A DNA stretch of 64,000 nt, from contig NC_063263.1 in NCBI RefSeq assembly GCF_019578655.1, positions 4,784,001 to 4,848,000 of the forward strand, given 5' to 3'. The notes below the pieces were generated by a model, which made no database searches, was not told where the DNA came from, and saw nothing but the letters and a program-made list of their open reading frames with translations. Made by a program: the position numbers and the translations under genes. The stretch is from Ricinus communis. Taxonomy: Eukaryota > Streptophyta > Magnoliopsida > Malpighiales > Euphorbiaceae. Every line of letters starts with the position of its first letter. The stretch's first letter is position 1. Shown here in pieces: positions 1 through 11,749 of this stretch.

Positions 1-30
1 ATTAATTACCTTGATTAACGTGTGCCTAGG

Positions 31-102
31 GGTTCCATGGTGTAGTGGTTAGCACTCTGGACTTCGAATCCAGCGACCTGGGTTCGACTGCCGGTGGGAC
101 CT
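31..102 (+). pseudogene. tRNA-Gln-like gene with TCG anticodon, probable pseudogene
   Basis: A full cloverleaf can be folded. The 7-bp acceptor stem (31-37 with 95-101) is intact, the A box around 38-48 is normal, and the anticodon stem is 57-61 with 69-73. As I know it, the body matches plant nuclear tRNA-Gln(UUG), but the anticodon at 64-66 is TCG, which would read the Arg codon CGA, because position 65 is C where Gln has T. Base 90 (tRNA position 61) is G instead of the near-invariant C. This breaks the G53-C61 pair and alters the B box. Only three Ts follow the gene. I infer a decaying pseudogene rather than a working suppressor-like tRNA. Confidence 0.75.
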
Positions 103-158
103 CTTTGGAAATGAATTAATTTCTTACTATAATTTTTAAATTTCAATTTTTTTATGTA

Positions 159-866
159 TTTTTAATTTATTTATCTATTTAATTTTATTTTCATATAGTA
201 TTTCTTACTATATTATAAAATTATGATCTAAATTTAGTTATTAGTTGATGTATTTTTTATTTATTAATTTGAATTCATTCATAAATGTTATATTTTTTCT
301 ATATAATTTAATTATTTTTATTTTAATTTTACCCATTTTAATATATAATTTATATGTATTTATAGCTTTTATTTCTTTTTCTTTCAGTGTTTTGTTTATT
401 TTTCATTAATTGTAAATTTTTTAAATATTATATAATTTTATAATATCTTATAATTTTACCTATAAACAACCTTAAGAAGAGAAAGGGGAAACTATATTTT
501 TATAAAAAGATATTTAATTTATTTATCTATTTAATTTTACTTTCATATAGTATTTCTTACTATATTATAAAATTATGATTTAAAATTTAGTTATTAGTTG
601 ATGTATTTTTTTATTTACTAATTTGAATTCATTCATAAATTTTATATTTTTTCTATAATTTAATTATTTTTATTTTTATTTCACTCATTTAATATAGAAT
701 TTTTATGTATTTGTAACTTTAATTTTTTCTCTTTCTGTGTTTTGTTTATTTTTCATTAATTGTAAAAAATTTAAATGTTATATAATTTTATAATATCTTA
801 TAATTCTACCTACAAACAACCTTAAGAAGAAAAAGGGAAACTATATTTTTATAGAAAGATATTTAA
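159..866. repeat. Tandem duplication of an AT-rich unit of about 352 bp
   Basis: Bases 161-512 and 513-866 are two head-to-tail copies at high identity, differing by scattered substitutions and 1-2 base indels. Both copies contain the same landmarks in the same order, for example a run beginning CATATAGTATTTCTTAC and, near the end, ACAACCTTAAGAAGA. There is no open frame. The unit starts just after the tRNA-like gene. Confidence 0.9.
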
Positions 867-1556
867 GCCAATTTGAATTTTCTTTTAAACCACATCAACT
901 TCTTTTTTCTCTCTCTCTATGCTTCTATATTTCAATTTTAACTTTTATTTTTTATATTATTAAAAGTTAATTAGTAATGAATAATGATTTGTATTTCTTA
1001 ATGCATATTTTATATTGTCAATGAAATTAGAGTTAAGTATATTTTTTATTTCTTTTTAAATTTTATAGATTTTTATATTTTTTAGATTAGTTTTCACATT
1101 TAGCCAAAAGATTTATAAGTTGGATAAATGGAACCGGACTTATAAAAAATGGACTAAAATTGGTAAAAAATAGGAGACCCAAGATCGGTTTTCCTTCAAT
1201 TGGATTCGAAACTATTAGTCCTAGTTCTAACTAATAAAAAATAATTAATTTTAATTAATTTTTTATTTTTTAAAATTAGTTGGAACCCGAACTGGTAGGT
1301 TCTATTGTCACAACGTCTACTTTTATATAAGCTAGAATAATTATTATATTTATACTTGATATACAAACTAATATCAATAGGAAATATTTAACATAAAAGT
1401 TCTATTAATTATTTAGTTTATATTAGAAAATTGTAATAATTTATATAATATTTAGTAATATAATTATTATATAAGATATAATAAATTTAGTCATAAGATA
1501 TGAATATAAGATCAACTCATAAATCAAATATATATAATTTATCAATAAAATATTAG
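867..1556. other. AT-rich stretch without recognisable gene
   Basis: No coding frame is seen. A short segment at about 1127-1310 is rich in GGAACC and GGTTCC-like words, resembling decayed hAT-type termini, but no clean ends could be found. Confidence 0.4.
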
Positions 1557-3772
1557 ATTATACTCCTGAGGTTTGGTCTAATACATAAGTTGATCTCTGC
1601 ATTTCTTAATTATATCAAAACTCTCTTGAGTTTTAATAAAATTAACTACTATTATTTTCAGTGTTAGTCGAATGACTAAACTGATAATTTAATATTACAA
1701 TTTGATTCTTGAATTTTTTATCAAATATCAAACTCATCCAAAATTAATTTTATTATCAAATTAGAGTAAAATCTTATTTTTACCGCAAGTTAATTTAGTG
1801 TATAATTAAAATAATATATTTAATCTTTTATTATTTAGCATAATTCAACCCTAAAAAAATTTCAACATATTAAAATACTTATTTTTTGTTTAATATTATA
1901 AAATTATTATGTAATTTAATTTTAAATTTTTAAATTAAATAGTTAAAAATTATTATTTTTATTAGACGCTAAAATTAAAATATATTAAAAATAAAAACTT
2001 TACTATAATTGATAAAAAGCTCTATTTTTAACATACAAGATTATTATGATTTTCTCTATTAATCGTAAACTTGTCAATTTCAACATTTCTTCTATAAAAC
2101 TAATTGGTGTCTAGCTTATTTCGCTAGATTAAAACATATAATTATTTAATTTAATTTTTACTTTTAATATAGTTTAATTACAATGTACAATAAAATAATA
2201 ATAGAATGACATTTTTTAACAAGAAATATTTATTTTACATTACTAACTAAAATTAAATTATATAGTGATTTAATAATATTGTTGTAAATATAAGTAGTTT
2301 TAAAATTTTTAAATTTGCTTGAATCAAATTATATTAAAAATAAAAAAACTAGAGCAAAAAAAAATATTAATTAACTATTTTAATTAGATACTAAAATTAC
2401 TTTGTGCTAAAAATAATATTTTACTCTAATTTGATGATAAAATTAATTTTCGATAAGTTTGATACTTGATAATAAATTCAATGATCAAATTATAATTTTA
2501 AATTACTAATTTAATCCTTCAACTAACTCGTAGGTAATAGTTAGTTTTATCAAAACTCAAGAGGAATATAATAAAAAATTGTCTAATGATCATAAAAATC
2601 TAAATCTTTATGACTTTGTACTATTTTGGTTGAAAATTTTAAAATTATCAATTTAGCCATGAATTGAGCAATTGAGAGCTATTTTTGCCAAATCTTAGTG
2701 TCGATCAAAATTAGGATAGATTGATAATGATGTGTAAGCCACATGTATAATTATTAAAAAACTCACATGAATCCCATTGACACATCATTTATCATTTAAT
2801 TTACCCTTGTTAAGCTAACTTATTTCTATCCACCTTTCCACTTACCCATTTATATTAGCCACTACCTTTACTCACTTTACCACTTATGCATTTAACTAAG
2901 GCAATTTAGATAGGCTGATAGAGTTGAGTTTGGTGAGCGACCTCCGAGTTAGAGCTGAGTGGGTTGGCAGGAGAGATAATGACACCAAGAGAAAGAAGAG
3001 AGAAGTAAAGAAGAGGGACATGGAGAGAAGTTAGACATAGAAAGATAAAGCAACGTTGTTTAGAGATAGAGAGAAGTGAGTTTTGAGGGAGAAGAAGAGA
3101 AAGCGTGTTTGGTTAAGGAATTAGGAAAATGTAAGAGAATTTTCTGTATTTGAGTCTACAGGAAAAGTTATGGTGGTTAGACTAGTAGTGCTAGAGTTAA
3201 GGAGAGATATAGCATATTGGAAATTGGAAAATGGTTAGTTATGCAGTGTTTGGACGATCTCAAGCTGTGAAAAGTTTTTGTTTCTTTGCAGAAACCATTG
3301 TTTGGATCAATATTTGATGTTATTGTTGCCATAGAAATTCATATACGAAACTGGAAAAACTAAAAAAAACTTGTGAATGGATGAATGAATATGTGCTAGT
3401 GATTGCTGATAATGAGATTGTTAGTTAAAGAGAGAGAGAGACAGAGAGATAGATGGGTAAAGATAGTAGCTAGAGATATGTTAGCTTAACTAGGGTGAGT
3501 TATATGATAAATGATGTGTCAATAGGACTCATGTGAGTATTTTAATAATTATACATATGGCTTTTACATTATTATTTATTTGTTTTAATTTTGACCAACA
3601 TTGAGATTTGGCCAAAATAACTCTCAATTACTCAATTCATTGATAAAATGACAGTTTTAAAAGATTTGGCTAAAAATAGCAAATTCATGTAAAGAACTGG
3701 ATCCAATAAAAAAATATAAAAACTAGCTTATATATTAGACCAAATCTCAAGAGGTAAATAATATTTAATCTT
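1557..3772. mobile_element. Composite inverted-repeat DNA transposon (MULE-like), outer element A
   Basis: The segment at about 1557-1830 is inverted at about 2390-2590, and the outermost 40 bases continue at about 3722-3772 (TTTGGTCTAATA on the left, TATTAGACCAAA on the right). The right terminal repeat is therefore split by a second element at about 2590-3720. The long terminal inverted repeats (over 200 bp) and lack of a transposase suggest a non-autonomous Mutator-like element. No clear target duplication was found, so the superfamily is inferred. Confidence 0.55.
2590..3720. mobile_element. Nested inverted-repeat element B (MULE-like)
   Basis: About 240 bp at 2590-2830 (with words such as AGCCATGAATTGAGCAATTGA) recur as the reverse complement at 3480-3720. 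The inside, 2830-3480, is purine-rich with GAGA tracts and has no long open frame. The terminal repeats are of the same family as those of the element at 6828-9367 and the solo end at 4178-4412. It sits inside the right terminal repeat of element A. Confidence 0.6.
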
Positions 3773-4177
3773 GTTTAATTAAGTTCCGCACAAAATGCAG
3801 ATATTAAACTAGTTGAAACAAAATGGCCAAACAAATAAATGGAGAAGTGAAAGAACTCTAATTTATTCATGCATAAAATTTTATTCACTTAAACAACAAA
3901 AAGAAAAAGCTAGACTTTTTACTTTTATTTGTTCAAATTTCTGTCCACCCTATGAGGCATATATAATACTTTTATAAAATTGCTATTTAATATTTTAAAG
4001 TCGAGAAGAAATTTTATAAATATATTACATGACACATTAAATAAGCAAAATTTAGAATAAATAATGGTAGACTGTGGATACTATTCACAAAAAGAAAGAA
4101 AGAGGGTGTAAGAGTGATGATGTGATAGGATAGGGTGATCTAATAGCTTTCTAATTATACTAATGGAAATGAAAACT
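3773..4177. other. Intergenic AT-rich stretch
   Basis: Nothing recognisable as a gene, RNA or repeat end is seen in this stretch between element A and the solo terminal repeat. Confidence 0.4.
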
Positions 4178-4412
4178 CAAAATTAAGTAATGTGTATAAA
4201 TAATGTGGCATTAAGACTCGTCAATTTAGATTTCTCATTTCTTAATTGACATCCATGTCACTGTTTGCGTTGCTTAATTTTGACAAACAACTCAATTAGG
4301 CTAAAATTGTACTTAATTGGCTAAATTATGACTAAAGTGACGATTTTTAAAAATTTACCAAAAGAACAAAACTTCATAAAGGTTTAGATTATTTAGGCTA
4401 TTATCCCTTATA
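4178..4412. repeat. Solo MULE-type terminal repeat
   Basis: The segment matches the right-hand terminal repeat of elements B and C, including a stretch meaning 'aattaggctaaaattg...' and the closing word AGGCTATTATCCC. No partner inverted copy was found nearby, so it is a truncated element or a solo end. Confidence 0.5.
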
Positions 4413-4479
4413 AAAAGTATATTAAGGGTTTTTTAGATATGGACCTTACTTTGGATAATACCATTAGGTGGAACATCTA

Positions 4480-6290
4480 CTTATAAATGAAGGTGGAGGT
4501 GGATCTTCAAACAGTCACTGCCAATCGTTTCATGAATAAGAGGAAGGAAAAAGAAAAGTGAATTTGTATTAGGTATGAGTGATTACCTCATTTTTGTAGG
4601 AAGTATGAAAAAATTAATCATGTCATGAAGGAGTGCTATTTCATTACCTCAATGGAGCATTTGAATATAAGAGAAAATGATCGGTGGATTTATGACTCTT
4701 GGATCAAGGCTAAAAATTTGATGCCTCAAAGCAAACACGGTGTCAGATGAAAACTAAAAGACGTAACCCAAGGATCTAATAGGGCAATACTGGAAGTACG
4801 TTAAACCAGGCAAGGAACATGAGAGTGGTATTTTTTAGGTAAATTGCCTTGTTAGTACCAAAATTTCACCACTTCTATTCAAATGGTACTAATTTTTTAA
4901 TTCGTTTCTTTTTAGTACCATATCAATATTTTTATTTCAGTCGATGGTACATGATAGAGAATAGCCTAAAGATAAATGCCCATAGGAGTTAAGAACTTGC
5001 CAATACTCGATAATCTACTTAGACTGCTAGCATACTCGATAGGCGAACCATCATTTCACACAACTAAAAAGCATTACTCCTGAAATATCAGAACCCATAT
5101 CTTTCCTAATATTTAGGACCATGCCACACATGGAAATAACTAGCAATTTTTCTATAAATATCTACCTAAATTAATCAATAAAGAATTAATGCTAATACAA
5201 TCCTCAAACAATATTCTTTAAAGAATCACACTGTTGTTACATTACATTTTAGTGATATTAGTACCTATTAAAATTTTGATGATTTTTTGCTGATATGGTA
5301 GCTAGAAGTTTACATAAGTATGACATTAATTAACACATAAAAAAAAAAATTGAAATCCTAATATATACCATCAATTGAAATAAGAAATAATAGGCGTGGT
5401 ACTAAAAAAATAATCAAAGAATTGGTACCATTTGGATATAAATAGTAAAATTTTAGTATCAATAATTTATTCAATTTTTTAAAAGCAAGTCAACCTTTCT
5501 CGAAGTATGAAAAATGGCTTGTATGGAAAGAGCCACGATTGGATTATGGAAAGGATTGGCGGTGATATAATCATGTCCCCAGACTCGTTTAATAAGAAAG
5601 GTGATAACTATCCTAGGAGTAAGGGAGAAAGAACTAGTCTGACGGTTAAAGATTTATGTGAAGTGACAGGTAAGGACAGGGGTTGGAACATGTCAAAGAA
5701 AAGAAAAGTTAAAAAGGAGCCAAGCATTAAAGTTCTCAAAAATATGTTGTAAAGTAGGAGTTTTAAGTCAAAGGGTTGATAGCAGGCTAGATGAAAGGAA
5801 AGTAGGCCCAAAAGCCCTTAAACTTTATGCAAGCTATGAGTTAGAACCTTAACCTAATGTCCAAAGCCTATGATTTTATCTCCTGGGTTATCCAATAAGA
5901 CTTATATTACTTTAAATGTCAAAGCAAATACTTCACAACCTTGTAAGATTAATAAGATTAAAACTTGACTCGAAACAAAATTAGAAATAGAGACAATGTA
6001 GACAAACCCCTAACTACTTCAAACTATCTTGATCTTTTTGGATAGACTCATAGCTCGGTAGGGGTTCAACAGGTCTTTTTATGTTTTGCCTATTGGGAAG
6101 AGCGATAGTTTGGCTTTATGGTGTCATGTAGACTTGAATTTTCAGGTTTTTGCTTCTTTGAAGAATTTCATTAACTATTTAGTGAAAGAGTTCGTGGAAG
6201 CTTGTGCTTATGCATTTGAGATCTCGACATTTGTATTCATCCTTAGACAAATAAGGTGGCATATTCAAATACCTAATTGCTTATAAAACA
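4480..6290 (+). pseudogene. LINE (L1-type) fragment: ORF1 zinc-knuckle tail and start of endonuclease, broken
   Basis: The translation around 4560-4730 gives a degenerate zinc-knuckle context (LPHFCRKYEKINHVMKECY, then a DSWIKA-like stretch), typical of the CCHC domain that follows DUF4283 in plant LINE ORF1. The knuckle has lost one of its Cys residues and in-frame stops are present. The sequence resumes after a MULE insertion with an 81-codon open frame at 5507-5752, rich in Lys, Ser and Asp, as in the ORF1 tail. At about 6086-6200 it continues with a stretch resembling the early endonuclease (GKSDSLALWCHVD). The element is plus strand, opposite to the LINE at 54.9-62 kb. The endonuclease assignment is the weaker part. 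Confidence 0.5.
4839..5473. mobile_element. MULE-like element, GGTACC family, copy 1
   Basis: The ends are inverted repeats of roughly 120 bp, with words such as AAATGGTACTAATT on the left and AATTGGTACCATTT on the right. An imperfect 9-bp target duplication, ATTTTTTAG against ATTTTTTAA, flanks it (8 of 9). It is the same family as 10707-11021 and 50914-51791. It carries no coding frame and lies inside the decayed LINE ORF1. Confidence 0.65.
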
Positions 6291-6827
6291 AACTAATGTT
6301 AGTATTATTAGCCTGAATTTTAATTTCTTTCTCTATTTATTTTATAAATTTATTTTATCTATTTAAAATTTTTGATATATGAGTTATTTGTGTTTTTGTT
6401 TATATGGTATATATTTATATAAGTATTTTACTATATTAAAATTTTTTAATAAAAATATTATAAATGGACTTAGAATAACAATATAATGGTGATATTTCCA
6501 TTTAGTTTTATTTTGATCATATAAATTTTAATTTATTTCATTTAATTTGGTTTTATTTTAATTTTAGTTATAATTTAGTCATCTAGGCGATAAGAAATTG
6601 ATATATTGTATTTCTCTTTTTCAGTTTCTTTTTTTTTATTGTCTATTGTTATTATGTGTCAATTTTTGTATTTACGGAGTAACTAATTTGAAACACAATT
6701 AAAGTTAAATAATGAAAATAAAATTTATTAAAATATTATAATTGAAAGGAAAGTAAAAATAAAATTTAGTAACTATTTGTATAATTATCCCATTAAGGAT
6801 TGATATGAGTAGTATGCAAATAGTAGT
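6291..6827. other. AT-rich stretch without recognisable gene
   Basis: Very AT-rich, with short chance open frames only. No motif or repeat structure could be supported. Confidence 0.4.
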
Positions 6828-7004
6828 GTTTGAGCCTAAATAGTTATAAAAATTCAATTCTTTATATGATTTTGCTATTTTGGCCAATATTTTTAAAATT
6901 GTCAACTTAATCATGAATTAGAGAATTGAGCGCAATTTTGGCTAAGTTAAAATATTGGTCAAAATTGAATGACATATCCAGTGACATGGAAGCTACATAA
7001 TATA

Positions 7005-8187
7005 TAGGAAACCATCTCATCTACCATGAGTTTTGGTCATTTTTACAAATATATTCTCACTTTCAAATTTTAGCATTTTGTTCTATTATCTTTTATTTTT
7101 TATTTTTTACCAAATCTACCCAAGCTCATTTAGATGTGTGCCTTTGATTATGTGGCATGCAAACATGTCTTATTTTATACTAACATGGAATCCAAACATG
7201 ACCATAATTATCCTATCTAATATGCTCTTTGGCTATTTATTCAAATATACCCTCATCGAGCTAAAACCCACCGTTTTCTAGTCAAATATAAAAAAGAAAA
7301 AGAAGGTATTGTTTCTATCTTTTTTTTTTTTCAAAAATTTCTAAATTATACGGTGTATTTATATAGAGAGAAAGCAAATGGAGGTTTATAATTATAGAGA
7401 AATAAAACTACAAAGTAAAATAAAAATTCAACCAAAACATCTACATGATTCATAAGAAATTAATAAGAAATAAATATCCAAAATTAATCTATACCATAAA
7501 AAAAAAATAGTAAACTTCATATTATTATAAAACAGACCAATCAAACAATTAAAGAAAATCAAAGAAGAAAACAATTACTATAAGATTAGCAGAACTCAAG
7601 AAAAAATAATAAAAAAATACCCGCAAAGAAAACAAACAAAATTAAAGAAACCAATAAAAATTAAAATATCAAAACATTAAAAGCACATAAGAAAAAACAA
7701 CTTTTTAAGCCATTTGATATTTCTATTTTTCTTGTTCTTGTTCTTATACTTTATCAAATAGTAATGAGAAAAATTCTTGGAGAAGACTGCTTTATGTCTT
7801 TTCTTCTTTCGTATTTATAATAGTCGTCATCCTCTTACTTTCCCTTTTTCTCTCTAGTACAAAAATCCATTTGATTTCTCTCTTTAAAATCTCTCTATCA
7901 AAAGAAGACCAATATCATTTCTACCTTTCTTTCTTTTCTTTATGAGGATATATTTGCGAGAACGATAAAAAATTAGGATAGATGAGATAGTTTTAGTGAG
8001 AGTTAGGTTCTATATTGTAAAAAGATAAGACATGTATGTATGACACATTATCAAATGCACATGCCTAATTCAACTTGGATAGATTTGGTAAAAAACATAA
8101 AGGTAATGGACCATATACTAAAATTTGAAAGTGAGGATATATTCTCAAAAATGGTCAAAGGTCATAGTAGATCAGATAGTTTTTTCT
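7005..8187. mobile_element. Nested MULE-like element D
   Basis: Inverted termini begin AGGAAACCATCTCATCTACC on the left and read AAAAACTATCTGATCTAC from the right, and continue inward for about 280 bp (for example CTCACTTTCAAATTTTAG in both arms). It interrupts the left terminal repeat of element C. The centre, about 7300-7930, is A-rich with no gene. The target duplication is unclear. Confidence 0.6.
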
Positions 8188-8325
8188 AATAAATTTAATA
8201 TCGAGTGATCCTATTGCCACTTTATCTATATATCAACCTATCTTAATTCACCTAACCCACTTTACCAAACTTTAACTTTAAAAAAGAAAAAAAGGAAGAA
8301 ACCTAATTTTATCATCTTTCACAAA

Positions 8326-9067
8326 TTAGCAATTGTAGCCAAAAGGCCATAGCCATCATCTTGCTTTTGCACAAGTCAAGCAAAGGACATATGAGCAAAC
8401 TGTTCCTCTACTCTAACTTTTGATCCTCCACTCAAACTTGAATAGGGGGCAAGTTGCACATTAAAGGAGAAGTAGATGAAACCAAATGATGAAGAACTAT
8501 TCTCCATCATAGGCAAATCATGCATCATTGCGTGCACTTTATGGTGTAGTAGTACTGGTACATGATTTTTGAATATTTTTTTATTATTATCTTCATCTCT
8601 TCCATCTACACTATCTATTTAAGCTTCCAAGTACTGATCACTATCAAGATTCATTAAACATTCCACTGTAGCAGAATCTAATAAGATTCTTGGAATTAAA
8701 GAACCTTTGAGTGCATCAACAAATCATGTCTCTGACTTATTATCATCGAGAAGTGAACCCATTGAAGCTACAGTTTCTACTTTATTAAAGAAAAGAGACA
8801 ATCATATCCGAAAAGGAGCTAAAGCTGAAGATGATGCAAATGCAATCATACTCTTCAGTCATGTTATCAAGACCTTTATCTATAGTTATGGATACTAACG
8901 AATCAAGTTCTTCATTAGGCATCTTGTGGCAAGGCCTTAAGAGCCTCTTTCTTTCGACTATTGATTATTTTCCCAACTCTTTTACCTCCCAAAGGGGCTT
9001 TAGAGAACTGTTGCCCTGCAATAACTTCAAACTTTAAGTTGTTACAATCTAGTGTCTATATAAGAAT
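8326..9067. other. Unidentified internal cargo of MULE C
   Basis: This is the non-repeat part of element C. It has two overlapping plus-strand open frames (8707-8898, 63 codons; 8831-9037, 68 codons) whose composition is less AT-rich than the surroundings. No domain is recognised. A captured host gene fragment, as in Pack-MULEs, is possible, with the two frames being one broken exon; this is inference only. Confidence 0.3.
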
Positions 9068-9367
9068 AATGAGAAATGATAGAATTAGGGTTTTTTTCTT
9101 AAGTTAAAGTTTGATACGGTGGGTTATGTTAATTAAGGTGGATTAGTGAATAGATGAGGTGGCAATGAGACGTATTGGTTTAGATATCTCATTTAGTATG
9201 TGGTTTCCACATCACTGTATATGTTATTCAATTTTGAGCAATAATTCAATTTGGCAAAATTGCACTCAATTAGCCAATTCATAGCTAAACTGATAATTTT
9301 AAAAGCATTGATTAAAGTAGCAAAATCACGTAGAAATTTAGATTGTTATGGCTATTAGGCCTAATAT

Positions 9368-10706
9368 TTGAGATAGATACATGTAGTAATGGTATAATTT
9401 TAATAAGATTTAAGATAGTGAACAATCACTTAGTAAAATGATCCTCAGAAATAGAATATTTGTTAAACAAGTAAATCAATAGAAACGAGAGGTAAATCTA
9501 CTAATTCTACTCCAATGCTTAAGTAAGAGTTTTGAGAACAAGTAGAAAAAGTAAAGAGAGATATAATAAATGTAACGCACCAATAATCTAGACTAGACTT
9601 CCTTATATATTACCCAGCTAGCCCTAATTCGTATAAAATTAGAACTTGTCCCCTTATCTTTAGAATGTTGGTCTTCTAATTAAATTCTACTCTTTGTATT
9701 GATAAGATTTGTCTTTATGTTCTCAGGATGTTGATGTCACTTATAAAAAGATTAGAACTAATAAGCTGTACATGGAGCATATTGTTGGAACTTCTTATTA
9801 TTGGTCGATTTTTCTTATATAAAATATATGTATTTTATATACTGTTATCAAATAAGTATATATAACATATAAATTTAATGGATAAGGGTAAGGATAGAGA
9901 TTAATGGAAAGATATTCTACCCATTAGCATTGTTAACATACCTTTCACTTATAATAGATAGGTATTCTGATAGTAAAAGTGACTAAATTTTATTAATTTA
10001 AAAATGATTATCTATGATAATTAAGTTCACATAATCACAGTTGCACAAACAATATATAATAGGAGTACTATATTATTATTATCACCATCAACATTTTTCT
10101 TTTGGTCATTCCTAATAAATTCAGCCTCGATCCTTTTCGGGACGGGCAAGCCTATATCTAGAGAATGTGTAATTGAGAAAGCTAAGCATGGTGTTTGCAG
10201 TGGGGTGACATTTCATCATGGAAAAGACACTCTAGAAAGTTTCTTCTTCCTTGCCGGTGATTTATATCCTCAAAGAAAAAAAGTGCCACGGTTCCACTCA
10301 ATTCACCTTGTTAGTTCCTTTTTTTTTTTTTTTTTCTTTTTAAGGATATATTTATTTTTTCTTTTAATCACTCATCTCGTATATGCATTTTGGCTTTGTC
10401 CTTTATCCTTGAGTCTGTTTTTGGACAACTATTAGCTAGTAATAATTGTGATAATTTTACTTTTTCATCTCTTGTAAAGTAATTTAATTTATTGGATTGG
10501 AATTCTATGGAGCAATAACACAATTAGTATTAAATTCTTAACCTATATATTTAATTGGTATTTATATTTTAATTTTATAGTATGAAAAAATTAATCTTTT
10601 TACAGGCGACAATATCTATTGGAAATACGTTCAATTTTTATAATGTGAAGAGTGAAGTTCTACATCAGCAATTTCACTAACCGTCCATATCATGTTTGAC
10701 TTTACA
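9368..10706. other. Intergenic region, no gene recognised
   Basis: AT-rich with a pyrimidine run at about 10318-10340. A less AT-rich part at about 10110-10330 contains an open stretch (10205-10435) but no recognisable protein motif. Confidence 0.35.
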
Positions 10707-11021
10707 TAAATTACTCTATTAGTATCAAAATTTATATTTAAATAGTATTAATTCTTTAATTAATTTTTTTTAGTAACACATTCATTATTTAAGTTTCAAT
10801 CAGTGGTGCCCCATTACGATTCTAGTGATTTTTTTTACTAATATAGCAGCCATAGGTTTATTTAAGTATACTATAATTAACACATCAATAAAAATTATTA
10901 GAATCCCAATAAGTACTATTAATTAAAATAAAAATAACGAGTGTAATACTAAAAAAAAATAAATTAAAGAATTGATACTCTCTAAATATAAATAGTAAAA
11001 CTCTAGTAACAAGACAATTTA
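10707..11021. mobile_element. MULE-like element, GGTACC family, short diverged copy 2
   Basis: The compact element has inverted ends, TAAATTACTCTATTAGTATC on the left and CTAGTAACAAGACAATTTA on the right, and the same internal order of words as the copy at 4839-5473. It is more diverged and lacks extra internal sequence. No clear target duplication was found. Confidence 0.5.
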
Positions 11022-11749
11022 GCTTAATTATTATGATGTGAATGGTAAATGAAATGCTGTTGTGAATGTGCACTATTTATACCAATATAAAAATTTGAAT
11101 AAGTTTTTAATAAAATACCATTATTTGTAATGAAAATTTAAATATTAATATAAGAATATAAAAATATTAATATCAATTAAAAATATACAGCAAAATTTTA
11201 ATATAAAGGAGGCTATTTACCAAAATTCAATATAACATCTATCAACTTTAACGAAATAAATTTTATCCTTCAACTTATTAAAACAAATTGTAATTAAGTA
11301 ATCATACCTCTCTCTCATTTTGGGTGCTCGTATTTGCAATTTTCTTTATTTTCAGATTTCTATTATGTGAGCAGTTCTTAAGATTCTTATACATAAGGAG
11401 TCTCTTGTTTATTTAGACTATTGTCCATATGTAGTTAGCCACTATAATCTCAGCAAATTTGCTAATATTTTAATAAGATTATGGTTTGGTAATAAAAGGA
11501 ACAATTTAATAGTGTGATAAAATACATCAGAAATTTAACTATAAAACTATAAATATCTTTGGAAAGAATTAAAAAGAAACTATAATTTGAATGAAAAATC
11601 TACGAAATCTATCCAGTAAAACTAATTAATATAATGGAATCTAGTCTTATATGCTTTCATAATATAAAAAGCCATTTATGTAAAAAGCAAAAATGGCAAT
11701 AACTAACATCATAACATTCATACTATATCAATGACACAAGAATTAAGAT
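11022..11749. other. Intergenic region downstream of dirigent gene 1
   Basis: AT-rich. It includes the presumed 3' flank of the minus-strand dirigent gene. No poly(A) signal could be singled out and no other feature is seen. Confidence 0.35.

Larger units (their letters stand above)
6828..9367. mobile_element. MULE-like element C with long terminal repeats
   Basis: The left terminal repeat is 6828-7005, continued at 8190-8325 after an inserted element. The right terminal repeat is about 9068-9367 in reverse complement. Shared words include ATGATTTTGCTA near the tips and ACCCACTTTACCAAACTTTAACTT further in. Each repeat is about 310 bp, which suits Mutator-like elements. The internal part, 8326-9067, is non-repetitive and is described separately. 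No transposase is visible. Confidence 0.6.

Noticed and set aside
6705..7281. Hydrophobic short open frames (69 and 82 codons)
   Set aside because: They come from T-rich terminal repeats of MULEs C and D and AT-rich flank; chance frames.
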